Below are positions 8,570 to 15,934 of a DNA stretch of 64,000 nt, piece after piece. Within the stretch, counting starts at the first letter, position 1, and every line of letters begins with the position of its first letter. Source of the DNA: CAYHVK01 sp964360255 (GTDB lineage: Bacteria; Bdellovibrionota; Bdellovibrionia; Bdellovibrionales; UBA1609); contig CAYHVK010000014.1 in assembly GCA_964360255.1 (NCBI GenBank), positions 13,852-77,851 on the forward strand, in the 5' to 3' direction. The translations under genes and the position numbers were made by a program. Under the pieces are notes generated by a model. It did no database searches and was not told where the DNA came from. It saw only the letters and a list, made by a program, of their open reading frames with translations.

Positions 8570-9019
8570 ATGAAAACATGGAATGCTAAAGATTCTGAAG
8601 TACAACGCCAGTGGTGGTTAGTTGATGCTGACGGACAAACTCTAGGCCGCTTGGCTACACGTATTGCAACAATTCTTCGCGGCAAAGATAAAGCAGTCTT
8701 TACTCCCCACGTAGATACTGGCGATTTCGTAGTTGTGATTAACAGCAAAAAAATCAAATTAACGGGTAACAAGTTGCTCGACAAAAAATACTACACGCAC
8801 TCACGTTATTTCGGTTCACTAAAAACTTTCACAGCTCAACAGAAGCTTGAAAGCGATTCTGGATTCTTAATCACTGAAGCTGTGAAAGGTATGCTCCCGC
8901 AAAATAAACTTTCTAGACAACTTCTTAAGAAGCTCAAAGTTTACGAAGCTGGCGAACATCCACACGCAACACAAAAACCACAAACTTTAACTATCAAGAA
9001 AACGGCAGGTAAAAAATAA
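8570..9019 (+). CDS. rplM: 50S ribosomal protein L13
   Basis: Early assembly protein of the large ribosomal subunit. It begins MKTWNAKDSEVQRQWWLVDA and carries the family's GQTLGRLATRIA and GDFVVVINSKKIKLTGNK segments. The 149 residues are close to the usual 140-147. GAGAGGAAT forms the ribosome binding site. The stop overlaps the start of rpsI by one base (TAATG), so the pair is translationally coupled, as in most bacteria. Confidence 0.97.
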   Translation: MKTWNAKDSEVQRQWWLVDADGQTLGRLATRIATILRGKDKAVFTPHVDTGDFVVVINSKKIKLTGNKLLDKKYYTHSRYFGSLKTFTAQQKLESDSGFLITEAVKGMLPQNKLSRQLLKKLKVYEAGEHPHATQKPQTLTIKKTAGKK

Positions 9020-9450
9020 TGGCTAAAACAACAAAAGCACCTAAAGAGCCAAAAGTTCAGGGCGTTGTTTATTACGCAACTGGCAGACGCAAAACTAGCT
9101 CGGCTCGTATTTTCTTGAAGCCAGGTAGCGGTAAGTTTGTAGTTAATGACGTTGATCTTGCTAAGTTCGCACAAAGCGACGTTCAACGTGTTTTGGCAGC
9201 TTCACCATTTGCAACAACTGAAACAGTTGGCAAATACGATGTTGAAGCTAAAGTTGTTGGCGGTGGTTACAGCTCACAAATCGGCGCGATTCGCCACGGT
9301 GTTGCTCGTGCCCTTTCAACTGTTGATGACAGCAAACTTCGCCCAGTATTAAAAGCTGCAGGAATGTTAACACGTGATGACCGTATGGTTGAACGTAAAA
9401 AATACGGCCGCCATAAAGCTCGTAAACGTCCTCAGTTCTCTAAACGTTAA
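9019..9450 (+). CDS. rpsI: 30S ribosomal protein S9
   Basis: Small-subunit protein whose C-terminal tail reaches the P-site tRNA. The core YYATGRRKTSSARIFLKPG and the invariant basic tail ending in KRPQFSKR are present, and the final Arg needed for tRNA contact is in place. The 143 residues include a short Lys-rich N-terminal extension of about 12 residues before the core. It is coupled to rplM and followed by a strong hairpin terminator. Confidence 0.97.
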   Translation: MAKTTKAPKEPKVQGVVYYATGRRKTSSARIFLKPGSGKFVVNDVDLAKFAQSDVQRVLAASPFATTETVGKYDVEAKVVGGGYSSQIGAIRHGVARALSTVDDSKLRPVLKAAGMLTRDDRMVERKKYGRHKARKRPQFSKR

Positions 9451-9493
9451 TATCGAAATTCATACGGCCGAGAGATTGGCCGCCTGAAAAAAG

Positions 9494-9526
9494 AAAAAGC
9501 CAGCCGTGAAGCTGGCTTTTTTATTT
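9494..9526. terminator. Bidirectional rho-independent terminator between rpsI and the LysR gene
   Basis: An 11-bp perfect stem (9494-9504 with 9511-9521, AAAAAGCCAGC) surrounds a 6-nt loop. It is flanked by A-tracts on the left and T-tracts on the right, so it can end both rplM-rpsI and the convergent regulator gene. Confidence 0.9.
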
Positions 9527-9549
9527 TGGGTGTCTTCAAGTCGTCACAA

Positions 9550-10395
9550 TTAGAAACTGATCTTCTTTGCAAGTTCAATAACTTTGGCTCCTGCACGCGT
9601 GGCGAGAATTTCGCGGCGGTAAGCGAGATACATCTTATCTTCAATTGCAGGAAAGCTTGAGTTATAGACTTCGAGGTCGTCGGCTCCGCCAGCTCGGGCG
9701 ATACGCTCAGGTAATGCACCCACTCCGAGACCTTCAATAGTTATAGCTCTGATCACTTCTAGGCTCGCACTATTTACTTGGGCCCAGCCATCAAACTTGC
9801 CCTTCATCTTTTTCATAATGAGTTCGGTTTGATTGATATTCACATTATAGAAAAGACGTTGCGGAGGATTCTTCAACCCCTTCTTTTTCCAGAAAGTGAA
9901 TTGATCATTACAGATTTTATATAGAATCAAATCCGGGTGATGATATGGGTTAATAACAAAAGCAAAATCCACTTCGTAGGCGATGAGCTTCTCGGTGATC
10001 TTGGCTGATGAATTGTGCACAAGCTCAAACTCAAGTTTGGGAGCGTGCTGCTCGACGCCTTTTAAAAAAGGCGGAAACGCATAACCAGCTACGGCCGGAT
10101 GCGCTCCACAACGAAAGCGGCCCTGCACTTCGTCTTTGTGCTTAAGAATATCATTGTTCAAAGTCTGCCAGTCTTCGAGTAAGCGCTTGGTAGAGCGATA
10201 GAGAATCTGTCCCTCTTCTGTCGGTAGCAAGCCTGACTTCGTTCGAATAAAAAGCTTCGTCTTCAGTTTCGCCTCAAGCTTCGCCAGCGACTGAGAAAGC
10301 GTCGGCTGTGTCACTCTCAGGCGGACTGCCGCCCGTGACATGTGCTGAGTCGTATACAATTCAATAAAGTTTTGGAGCTCTAACTCTGTAATCAT
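9550..10395 (-). CDS. LysR-family transcriptional regulator
   Basis: Residues 1-65 form a winged helix-turn-helix (RAAVRLRVTQPTLSQSLAKL as the recognition region). A linker helix and a periplasmic-binding-like effector domain (about 90-280) follow. The length of 281 is slightly short for the family. The effector is unknown. It is divergent from the small peptide gene at 10495, with about 100 nt of AT-rich DNA between the starts. LysR proteins usually control the divergently transcribed gene, so the peptide and GRDP-like genes are candidate targets (inference). Confidence 0.9.
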   Translation of the reverse strand: MITELELQNFIELYTTQHMSRAAVRLRVTQPTLSQSLAKLEAKLKTKLFIRTKSGLLPTEEGQILYRSTKRLLEDWQTLNNDILKHKDEVQGRFRCGAHPAVAGYAFPPFLKGVEQHAPKLEFELVHNSSAKITEKLIAYEVDFAFVINPYHHPDLILYKICNDQFTFWKKKGLKNPPQRLFYNVNINQTELIMKKMKGKFDGWAQVNSASLEVIRAITIEGLGVGALPERIARAGGADDLEVYNSSFPAIEDKMYLAYRREILATRAGAKVIELAKKISF

Positions 10396-10494
10396 AGTTT
10401 TTTACCTATCATAAATTACTAGTATAACAATTTTACTAATAATACTACCCGTCTTATAAAGATTTTAGTTTTAACCAATCACTTCGGGGGAAGT

Positions 10495-10584
10495 ATGAAA
10501 AACAATCTCATCACTAAGATCATCGCAAAAAAGAAAACTTGCGGAACTTTAAAAGCAAAGTGCTGCTTGGTATTCAAATACTAA
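10495..10584 (+). CDS. Small Lys- and Cys-rich peptide, 29 residues, unknown
   Basis: An ATG at 10495, with GGGGGAAG directly upstream, opens a short frame ending at TAA 10584. The peptide starts MKNNLITKIIAKKKT and carries a CG dipeptide at 16-17 and a Cys pair at 23-24; it has about nine Lys, no acidic residue and a Phe-Lys-Tyr end. A 17-bp hairpin follows 13 nt after the stop. The strong ribosome site, the divergent LysR gene and the odd composition argue for a real gene. A basic hydrophobic first half plus a Cys-rich second half suits a modified peptide precursor, metal-binding peptide or membrane-active toxin, but nothing proves which. Confidence 0.45.
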   Translation: MKNNLITKIIAKKKTCGTLKAKCCLVFKY

Positions 10585-10597
10585 AGGGGCCAGGACA

Positions 10598-10637
10598 CTC
10601 CGATCGAAGTCGAGCAATTCCTCGACTTCGATCGGAG
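10598..10637. repeat. Perfect 17-bp inverted repeat hairpin
   Basis: Arms 10598-10614 and 10621-10637 are perfectly complementary around a 6-nt loop. There is no T-tract. It lies between the 29-residue peptide gene and the GRDP-like gene. It could attenuate or stabilise the upstream transcript, or be a palindromic intergenic repeat. Confidence 0.75.
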
Positions 10638-10750
10638 CACCTCAAGAGGTCGTCAGAGATGTTATTAAAAATAATCATGCTGAATATATCTCTTAGGCAA
10701 ACCCAATCAAAAACTTTAAAAATTAAACCGACTTATTAAAGGACACATAT

Positions 10751-11206
10751 ATGCAAACTACACTTAACGAGCTTTTAGCCTTCAGACACGACGGAGTGAT
10801 CAATCGCTATAAGAGAGATTTCCCTGCGGATGCCGCAAGAGCTGAAGATCTCTTTACTGATTTGATGACTTTCTTCTGGGCTTCTAAAAAACATGAGCTC
10901 GAGCGCCTAAGCAATCCTGATATCGAAAACCTCGATTTTACATTTATCATGGATGAAGAAATGCTCGAGATCGATAAGATGTGGCACATCTTTTTACTCT
11001 ATACAAAAGACTACATGGATTTCTGCGAGAAGTATTTTGGTGAATTTTTACATCACTTGCCGGATGTAGTGCCGAATAGAAAAATCACTCCATTCGATGT
11101 TGAAATGAATTTACAGAAATTCCTCTCTTATGTGTTTGATAATTTAGGGGAAGATTTTGTGCGTCGTTGGTTTCGACTCTCCTCGCAGGAAGCTGAAGCC
11201 GTTTAA
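10751..11206 (+). CDS. GRDP-like (glycine-rich-domain-protein type) small protein
   Basis: A 151-residue soluble protein. The region around residues 75-104 reads IDKMWHIFLLYTKDYMDFCE and continues to HHLPDV. This matches the pattern of GRDP-like proteins, in which Asp-x-x-Trp-His and a His-His-x-Pro motif recur (here W78, H79, C92, H101, H102). The conserved His and Cys residues suggest metal or ligand binding. The function of the bacterial family is unknown to me. AAGGA lies 7 nt before ATG 10751. It follows the 29-residue peptide gene by 166 nt and is ended by a good terminator, so the two may form one unit. Confidence 0.6.
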   Translation: MQTTLNELLAFRHDGVINRYKRDFPADAARAEDLFTDLMTFFWASKKHELERLSNPDIENLDFTFIMDEEMLEIDKMWHIFLLYTKDYMDFCEKYFGEFLHHLPDVVPNRKITPFDVEMNLQKFLSYVFDNLGEDFVRRWFRLSSQEAEAV

Positions 11207-11222
11207 ACGCCTATAGCCCAAA

Positions 11223-11258
11223 GCAGTGTCTAGAAATTAGACACTGCTGTTTTGTTTA
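11223..11258 (+). terminator. Rho-independent terminator of the GRDP-like gene
   Basis: A perfect 11-bp stem (11223-11233 with 11239-11249, AGCAGTGTCTA) and a 5-nt loop are followed by GTTTTGTTT. It starts 17 nt after the stop at 11206. Confidence 0.88.
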
Positions 11259-11289
11259 CAGACTATCTTTAAAACCGCACTTTCTCATT

Positions 11290-11295
11290 TATAAT
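11290..11295 (+). promoter_or_regulatory. Candidate -10 box (TATAAT)
   Basis: A consensus TATAAT lies 30 nt before the GTG start at 11326 and just after the preceding terminator. No good -35 box is seen at the usual distance. Confidence 0.35.
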
Positions 11296-11325
11296 TGAGC
11301 CTTCAAGCAATAAAAGAGGTTATCA

Positions 11326-11721
11326 GTGCGCCTACTATTACTCGTTACCACTCTTATGTGGAGCTTTGTTTCTTTAGCTCAAAATCCTACTGAAGCATCA
11401 GATTTCAAAAAGATCTTCTTTGATAATGGAAACTTTCCTCTAGCTACGACAACTGACGTTCCGTCAACGTTAAGAGACTACTTTGTCGATTCAGTTTTCA
11501 CTGAGCTCTCAATGGCTAAACCTAAAGTTGAGTGCAAAACCATTAAAGACGTTAAAACTTGCGATATTATGTGGCTCTCAGCGAAATATGTTTACGTATC
11601 AGGCGAAAAACCAAAAGACATTTGGAGACAAGAAGACGATTGCGTCAATGCAGTTAAAGTCCAAATGAAAAACGATAAAGTTTTTGCGGCTGAAGTGACA
11701 ATGGAAATGTGCGGCTGGTAG
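11326..11721 (+). CDS. Small secreted protein of unknown function
   Basis: A 131-residue exported protein starting at GTG 11326, with AGAGG 8 nt upstream. The signal peptide is MRLLLLVTTLMWSFVSLAQ. The mature part has four Cys (KVECKTIKDVKTCD, a Cys near DDCVN and the terminal MCGW), probably two disulphides, and a mixed alpha/beta pattern like a small periplasmic fold. Not recognised. It ends 18 nt before the murein transglycosylase gene and probably shares its mRNA, so an envelope or cell-wall-linked role is plausible (inference). Confidence 0.6.
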   Translation: MRLLLLVTTLMWSFVSLAQNPTEASDFKKIFFDNGNFPLATTTDVPSTLRDYFVDSVFTELSMAKPKVECKTIKDVKTCDIMWLSAKYVYVSGEKPKDIWRQEDDCVNAVKVQMKNDKVFAAEVTMEMCGW

Positions 11722-11739
11722 TCGCGGAGGCTTATCAAA

Positions 11740-12999
11740 ATGACAAGAAATAAATTTTTTCTAATCAGCTCAAGTGTAGCCGTTTCATTGGCTTTACTTT
11801 TTAACTCATCTGGTGAAGCCTCTGGGCCTGCTATCAAATTACCACCTGCAAAATGCCAAAAAGATTTTAACTCTTTCGAGGCTTGGCGTGAAGATTTTCG
11901 TGTTGAGGCGATGAGGTCAGGTGTCTCGACGGTCACTTGGAATGCAGCTCTTCCCTCTCTAGTTGTAGATACAGAAGTTTTAAGTCGCGACAATTCGCAA
12001 GGTGCTTTCTATACAAGCTTTCTGAAGTTTTCTATTCCGCGCGCACATCCTCGAATCCCGCGCGCACGAAATCTATTAAAATCTCATGGGGCGCTTTTCA
12101 AAAAAGTCGAAGCGACTTATGGCATTCCTGGTGAAATTCTTTTATCACTTTGGGGATTAGAAACAGATTTTGCTGTTTCAACAATTCCAGGCGCTACACA
12201 ATTCCCAATTCTAAGTTCAATGACAACTCTCGCTTATGATTGCCGCCGTCCTGAAATTTTCAGAGACAATTTAAAGAGTGCATTGAAGTTAATTGAAAAT
12301 AAAACCGTAGATATTGAGAACATGACAGGTCAGTGGGCGGGAGAAATGAGTGGTCTGCAACTCACTCCGAGCAACTATTTAAACTTCGGCGTGGATTTCG
12401 ATAAAGACGGTCGCATTGATATCGTGAATAGCGTACCTGATCTTATGGCTTCAGCCGCTAGCATGCTCAAGAGTTATGGTTGGGTGGCTAAGCAACCTTA
12501 TATAATTGAAGTAAAAGTGCCTGAGAAAATGGACTGGCAGTATGCAGATCTCACTCTCGAGAAAATGCACCCTCTCGCAAATTGGACGAAGCAGGGCGTA
12601 ACGTTAGCTGATGGATCTGCTCTTCCAGCCGGATTACCCAATGCTTCGTTGATGTTACCTATGGGTCACCTAGGTCCAGCGTTTTTAGCCTTCCCAAATT
12701 TTAAAACTCTCTTGCAGTGGAATGCCTCACTCAACAATGCACTCACAGCTTCATATTTGGCTTATAGAACAGCTAACGTGAACGCTCCACCAATGAGTTC
12801 GGGCAACGGCACACCAGAGATTTTAACAGCAGCTATGCTTAAGAACCTCCAAACTCTTCTTGCGAAACGTGGCTACAACATGGGTAAGATCGATGGCTTC
12901 TTAGGCACGGCCACTCGAGCCGCAACTAAAGATATGCAAATGAAGCTGGGTTTACCGGCCGATGGCTACCCGACAACTGAACTACTTAATAAACTATAA
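11740..12999 (+). CDS. Lytic murein transglycosylase, MltB type, with peptidoglycan-binding domain
   Basis: Cleaves the MurNAc-GlcNAc bond of peptidoglycan, forming 1,6-anhydro ends. The signal peptide is residues 1-27. The catalytic domain (about 45-330) contains LSLWGLETDFAV, where E141 is the expected catalytic Glu of the SltB/MltB group, and a second typical stretch WAGEMSGLQLTPSNYLNFGVD. A PG_binding_1 domain closes the protein (about 355-419, LLAKRGYNMGKIDGFLGTAT). Unlike E. coli MltB, no lipobox is evident, so it is probably periplasmic or exported. GCGGAGG forms the ribosome site. Confidence 0.9.
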   Translation: MTRNKFFLISSSVAVSLALLFNSSGEASGPAIKLPPAKCQKDFNSFEAWREDFRVEAMRSGVSTVTWNAALPSLVVDTEVLSRDNSQGAFYTSFLKFSIPRAHPRIPRARNLLKSHGALFKKVEATYGIPGEILLSLWGLETDFAVSTIPGATQFPILSSMTTLAYDCRRPEIFRDNLKSALKLIENKTVDIENMTGQWAGEMSGLQLTPSNYLNFGVDFDKDGRIDIVNSVPDLMASAASMLKSYGWVAKQPYIIEVKVPEKMDWQYADLTLEKMHPLANWTKQGVTLADGSALPAGLPNASLMLPMGHLGPAFLAFPNFKTLLQWNASLNNALTASYLAYRTANVNAPPMSSGNGTPEILTAAMLKNLQTLLAKRGYNMGKIDGFLGTATRAATKDMQMKLGLPADGYPTTELLNKL

Positions 13000-13023
13000 A
13001 TTATTAAGCGCATGAGTTACTTT

Positions 13024-13902
13024 TTATTTAACTACTCGATAGATTTCGGCTTGTTCAGATAGAAAAGCTTCAGCCCCAGAACCTTGTAAAAGCGCAATCG
13101 TCGAGAGAGCACCAGCCTCAGTGCAGTTGCTCGCCACTACAGTTACTGAACGCGGAGCCCCTTCAACTGGATAGCCTGTTTTCGGGTTCAAGATATGGGA
13201 TAAACGCCGACCCTCATGAAGAAGAAATTTATTTTTATCACCACTAGTCGCGACCGCTCCACTGTAAAGAATTAGATCTTCTTGGGCGTCTTCGACTTTG
13301 ATCTTCCAAGGATCACCATTTTTTTTGGGACCTGTAACCGCAATATCTCCGCCCAAATTGACGAGAGTGACCACCCCCCGTCCTACTTCGTGGGCTATAC
13401 TAGCACATGAATCGACAGCATACTCTTTACCAATACCACCGAAATCGATTTCTGCGCCGACGGGAATCGATAGACGATCACCTTCGACTTGAATTTTCTG
13501 ATATCCGATATAAGGCAGAAGCTTTTCAACAGCCTCACGGCTTGGGATATTCGAGGATCCATCGAAAATCCAAGCCCGACGTAAAATTCCTGAAGTAATA
13601 TCAAAAAGCCCTGAGCTGGCATAAAAAAGTGAATCGGCAAACTTAAGAAGCTTACGCGTCTCTTTATCTAGAGAAACCTTCTTACCGTTTGAATTATTAA
13701 TCTTATAAACAATATTGTCAGTTCGGTAGCGACTGAATTTGGACTCGAGTCTCTTCGCCTCATTGTAAACAGCTTTGAAAATATTTAGAGATTGATCTTT
13801 ATCACTCGTCTCGATCAAAACTTCGCAGAGCCCACCCATGCAATAAAATGAATGTGCCTTAAATTCACCGTAGTCTAAATAGCGATAGCTTTCATCGAAC
13901 AT
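13024..13902 (-). CDS. apbE: FAD:protein FMN transferase (ApbE family)
   Basis: ApbE proteins attach FMN from FAD covalently to a Ser/Thr of target redox proteins. Family segments are present: FDITSGILRRAW, IDFGGIGKEYAVD, VNLGGDIAVTG, and SHILNPKTGYPVEGAPRSVTV followed by CTEAGALSTIAL. The length is 292. The start directly follows the DUF3570 stop, making this the last gene of a four-gene operon. Oddly, no signal peptide or lipobox is visible, although most ApbE enzymes act outside the cytoplasm; either flavinylation occurs before export or the start is misjudged. The acceptor protein is not obvious. Confidence 0.9.
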   Translation of the reverse strand: MFDESYRYLDYGEFKAHSFYCMGGLCEVLIETSDKDQSLNIFKAVYNEAKRLESKFSRYRTDNIVYKINNSNGKKVSLDKETRKLLKFADSLFYASSGLFDITSGILRRAWIFDGSSNIPSREAVEKLLPYIGYQKIQVEGDRLSIPVGAEIDFGGIGKEYAVDSCASIAHEVGRGVVTLVNLGGDIAVTGPKKNGDPWKIKVEDAQEDLILYSGAVATSGDKNKFLLHEGRRLSHILNPKTGYPVEGAPRSVTVVASNCTEAGALSTIALLQGSGAEAFLSEQAEIYRVVK

Positions 13903-15258
13903 CTAGAACGAGTAATTAACCTGAACCGCGAAGGCTGTCACGTCCGGGAAGAGATCTTGCCCCACTTGCGTACCCACAGCTTCACTCGGGCTTGAATCCC
14001 CTGTTTGCTGGTAATATTGAAGAAGTAGACTGAGATCTCGCTCATTCTTAAGCTTACGAATAAATTTAACTGCAGGTGCAAGAGTCGTCATTTCCCCTAA
14101 ACGGTTATCAGCCGTTGCATATCGCGGCAGCGCTTCATTATCTGCAATGGCGAAGTCATAAAAATCCACTGCGGATTGCATATAATATCTAAAGCTGGGC
14201 TCAAGACGCCATTTTGCAGATATGGGAAAGTTATAACCCACTTGAACCGTATGTGATTTTAAATCCCAATCATCTGTTGTGTATCGATAGGAGCTGGTTA
14301 GCACTCCAGACGAGATATAATTCTTTGATGCCACGTAAACACTTTGCTTGAGTCGTGAATCGGGACGCTTTTCATAAATATAAGACTGCGGATCACCTAA
14401 CGTAGCACCTGCTGTGCTGTCATAAATCGTAACGACTTTATAGGGATCGGTCATATAACCATCAGATTGCCCGAACGAAAGATTAGTTAATAGAATCCAA
14501 GTTCGAGACATCACCTGTGAAAAACCCGCCAGCAAATCTAAAGTATTTTTAGTTTCAGTGCTGCCATTTTTTGGTTGGGCCGCAGGTGGTGCTACCATCG
14601 TTGCGAGCCCAATAGGTGTACCACCCACCGGTTTAATTTGGTCATTCGTATAAGACAGACCTAAAGAGTACGATCTATTTTTATCTTCTGTTTCACGCGT
14701 AAAAGACGTATTCACACCAGCAGAAAAATAATCGTATTCGTTAGACACATTGAGGCCCACAGACATTTTCAATAATCGAGAAAGTGGCTGTGACCAGCTT
14801 GTCGCAATATTCACCCGAGTGTCTTTAAATGAATCATCAAGCGGGGGCTTATTGGGCTGAACCGTATAAGTATCTTTACCCGAGGGACCCGTAAAAGTTT
14901 GTGGCTGATTGCTTTTCAAAGCACCATTGGGAGATGCGCCGGTTAAGCTGTCGAGAACCAATTTAGTCGTCCAGACTCGATCCCCATCAAATGCGGCAGA
15001 TAAAGTGGCCGCAGGTTCTATAGCCTGAACTCGTCCATCAGATTCACTATAATAAAGCATTCCAAATTCGCCGGACCATTTCGCCCAGCTTTTTACGTTC
15101 GCTATTTTCTCCGTGAAAAAACCTTGGCCTTCAATGGAAGGGGCCTGGCTTTCAGTTTGAGCGTGCGCCGTCGAGGTGGCACACACAAGTGCTAATGAAG
15201 CCTGCGCGATGAACTGACCGATACGACGTGGCTTCTTTTCGCTCAGTTGCATCCGCAA
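13903..15258 (-). CDS. DUF3570 outer-membrane beta-barrel protein
   Basis: A 451-residue exported protein. The signal peptide (about residues 1-33) has a basic N-region and ends STAHAQ. The mature part is a long run of alternating polar/hydrophobic strands with aromatic girdles and a C-terminal VQVNYSF, as in outer-membrane barrels. It matches the DUF3570 family by general layout and by its neighbours DUF4266 and ApbE. The start overlaps the end of the DUF4266 gene by 16 nt and the stop abuts the apbE start, so expression is tightly coupled. The barrel presumably carries or exposes the redox components made by the operon (inference). Confidence 0.78.
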   Translation of the reverse strand: MRMQLSEKKPRRIGQFIAQASLALVCATSTAHAQTESQAPSIEGQGFFTEKIANVKSWAKWSGEFGMLYYSESDGRVQAIEPAATLSAAFDGDRVWTTKLVLDSLTGASPNGALKSNQPQTFTGPSGKDTYTVQPNKPPLDDSFKDTRVNIATSWSQPLSRLLKMSVGLNVSNEYDYFSAGVNTSFTRETEDKNRSYSLGLSYTNDQIKPVGGTPIGLATMVAPPAAQPKNGSTETKNTLDLLAGFSQVMSRTWILLTNLSFGQSDGYMTDPYKVVTIYDSTAGATLGDPQSYIYEKRPDSRLKQSVYVASKNYISSGVLTSSYRYTTDDWDLKSHTVQVGYNFPISAKWRLEPSFRYYMQSAVDFYDFAIADNEALPRYATADNRLGEMTTLAPAVKFIRKLKNERDLSLLLQYYQQTGDSSPSEAVGTQVGQDLFPDVTAFAVQVNYSF

Positions 15259-15452
15259 CCTCCTGCCGAAAAGCTGCGACCGCCACTGGCGCCTTCCTTA
15301 CTGAAAAAAGTATGGTCTTCGAAACCATCCTGCAAAACTGTAACTCCGAATTGCATTTCTTTTTTTGCCAAAAGATCTCGGTCCCATGGCTTCACGCCGC
15401 GGTTCGCACAGCCAGATATAAATAAGAGTGAGACGAAAAATAAGATTTTCAT
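15243..15452 (-). CDS. DUF4266 small lipoprotein
   Basis: A 69-residue protein with a lipobox: hydrophobic start MKILFFVSLLFISGC, with lipidation at C15. Then KPWDRDLLAKKEMQF, a hallmark of DUF4266, and a Gly/Ser-rich tail ending GGCGCN with C66 and C68. It is the second gene of the operon, overlapping the TlpA gene by 4 nt (ATGA) and the DUF3570 gene by 16 nt. The conserved Cys-x-Cys end suggests cofactor or metal binding or surface cross-linking. It is a candidate substrate of ApbE or of the TlpA-like protein, but no exact flavinylation motif (D-x-x-S/T-G-A-T) is present. Confidence 0.82.
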   Translation of the reverse strand: MKILFFVSLLFISGCANRGVKPWDRDLLAKKEMQFGVTVLQDGFEDHTFFSKEGASGGRSFSAGGCGCN

Positions 15453-15886
15453 TTTGCGCTTCCCATAAGAATCTCGAGATTTTTCATATGCTTTACAGCC
15501 AGCTCTTTTGAAAATCCAATTTCAGAAGAGTGAACGGTTCCATCTTTATTAAGAAGAACCGAATACGGCATTCCGGCAACGTTGTACTTTTTTGCCATAT
15601 CCGCGTCGGCATCATAGAAAATCTCAAACTTTGCAGGATAAGACTTTAAAAATTCAGCCGCCGCAGTTTTATCTTTATCCAGATTCACGCCAATAATTTT
15701 AAGTTTCGGATATTTTTTCTGAAGATCATTCAGCCAAGGAAAAGACTCTTTGCATGGAATGCACCAAGAGGCCCAAAAATCTAAATAAACCACCTGGCCT
15801 TTATATTTCGAGACATCAAGTTCGGCGGCTGATGAAATTTGTAGAATAAATAAAACAGATAAAAATAAGATAAATCGTTGAGTCAT
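15449..15886 (-). CDS. TlpA-like thiol-disulphide oxidoreductase
   Basis: A periplasmic thioredoxin-fold protein of 145 residues. The signal peptide is residues 1-20 (ISSA). The active site is W-C-I-P-C at C42 and C45 within LDFWASWCIPCKESFPWL. The cis-Pro loop is AGMPYSVLLNKDG. It is first gene of the operon with DUF4266, DUF3570 and ApbE. It likely keeps Cys residues of the operon's products reduced, with the Cys-x-Cys tail of the DUF4266 lipoprotein as an obvious candidate (inference). Confidence 0.9.
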   Translation of the reverse strand: MTQRFILFLSVLFILQISSAAELDVSKYKGQVVYLDFWASWCIPCKESFPWLNDLQKKYPKLKIIGVNLDKDKTAAAEFLKSYPAKFEIFYDADADMAKKYNVAGMPYSVLLNKDGTVHSSEIGFSKELAVKHMKNLEILMGSAK

Positions 15887-15934
15887 AATTCAACTATGTT
15901 GAGCTTCTTTTTTTAACTTGGGAAGTGCTCGACT

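Noticed and set aside
10495..10584. Similarity of the peptide to methanobactin precursors (basic leader, Cys-Gly in the core)
   Set aside because: The Cys spacing differs, and no MbnB/MbnC-type genes are nearby; the resemblance is too short to support.
10539..10739. Plus-strand frame of 66 codons across the 17-bp hairpin
   Set aside because: It runs through the hairpin and overlaps the better supported 29-residue frame; no ribosome site. A sub-frame from 10659 (26 codons) has only a weak site.
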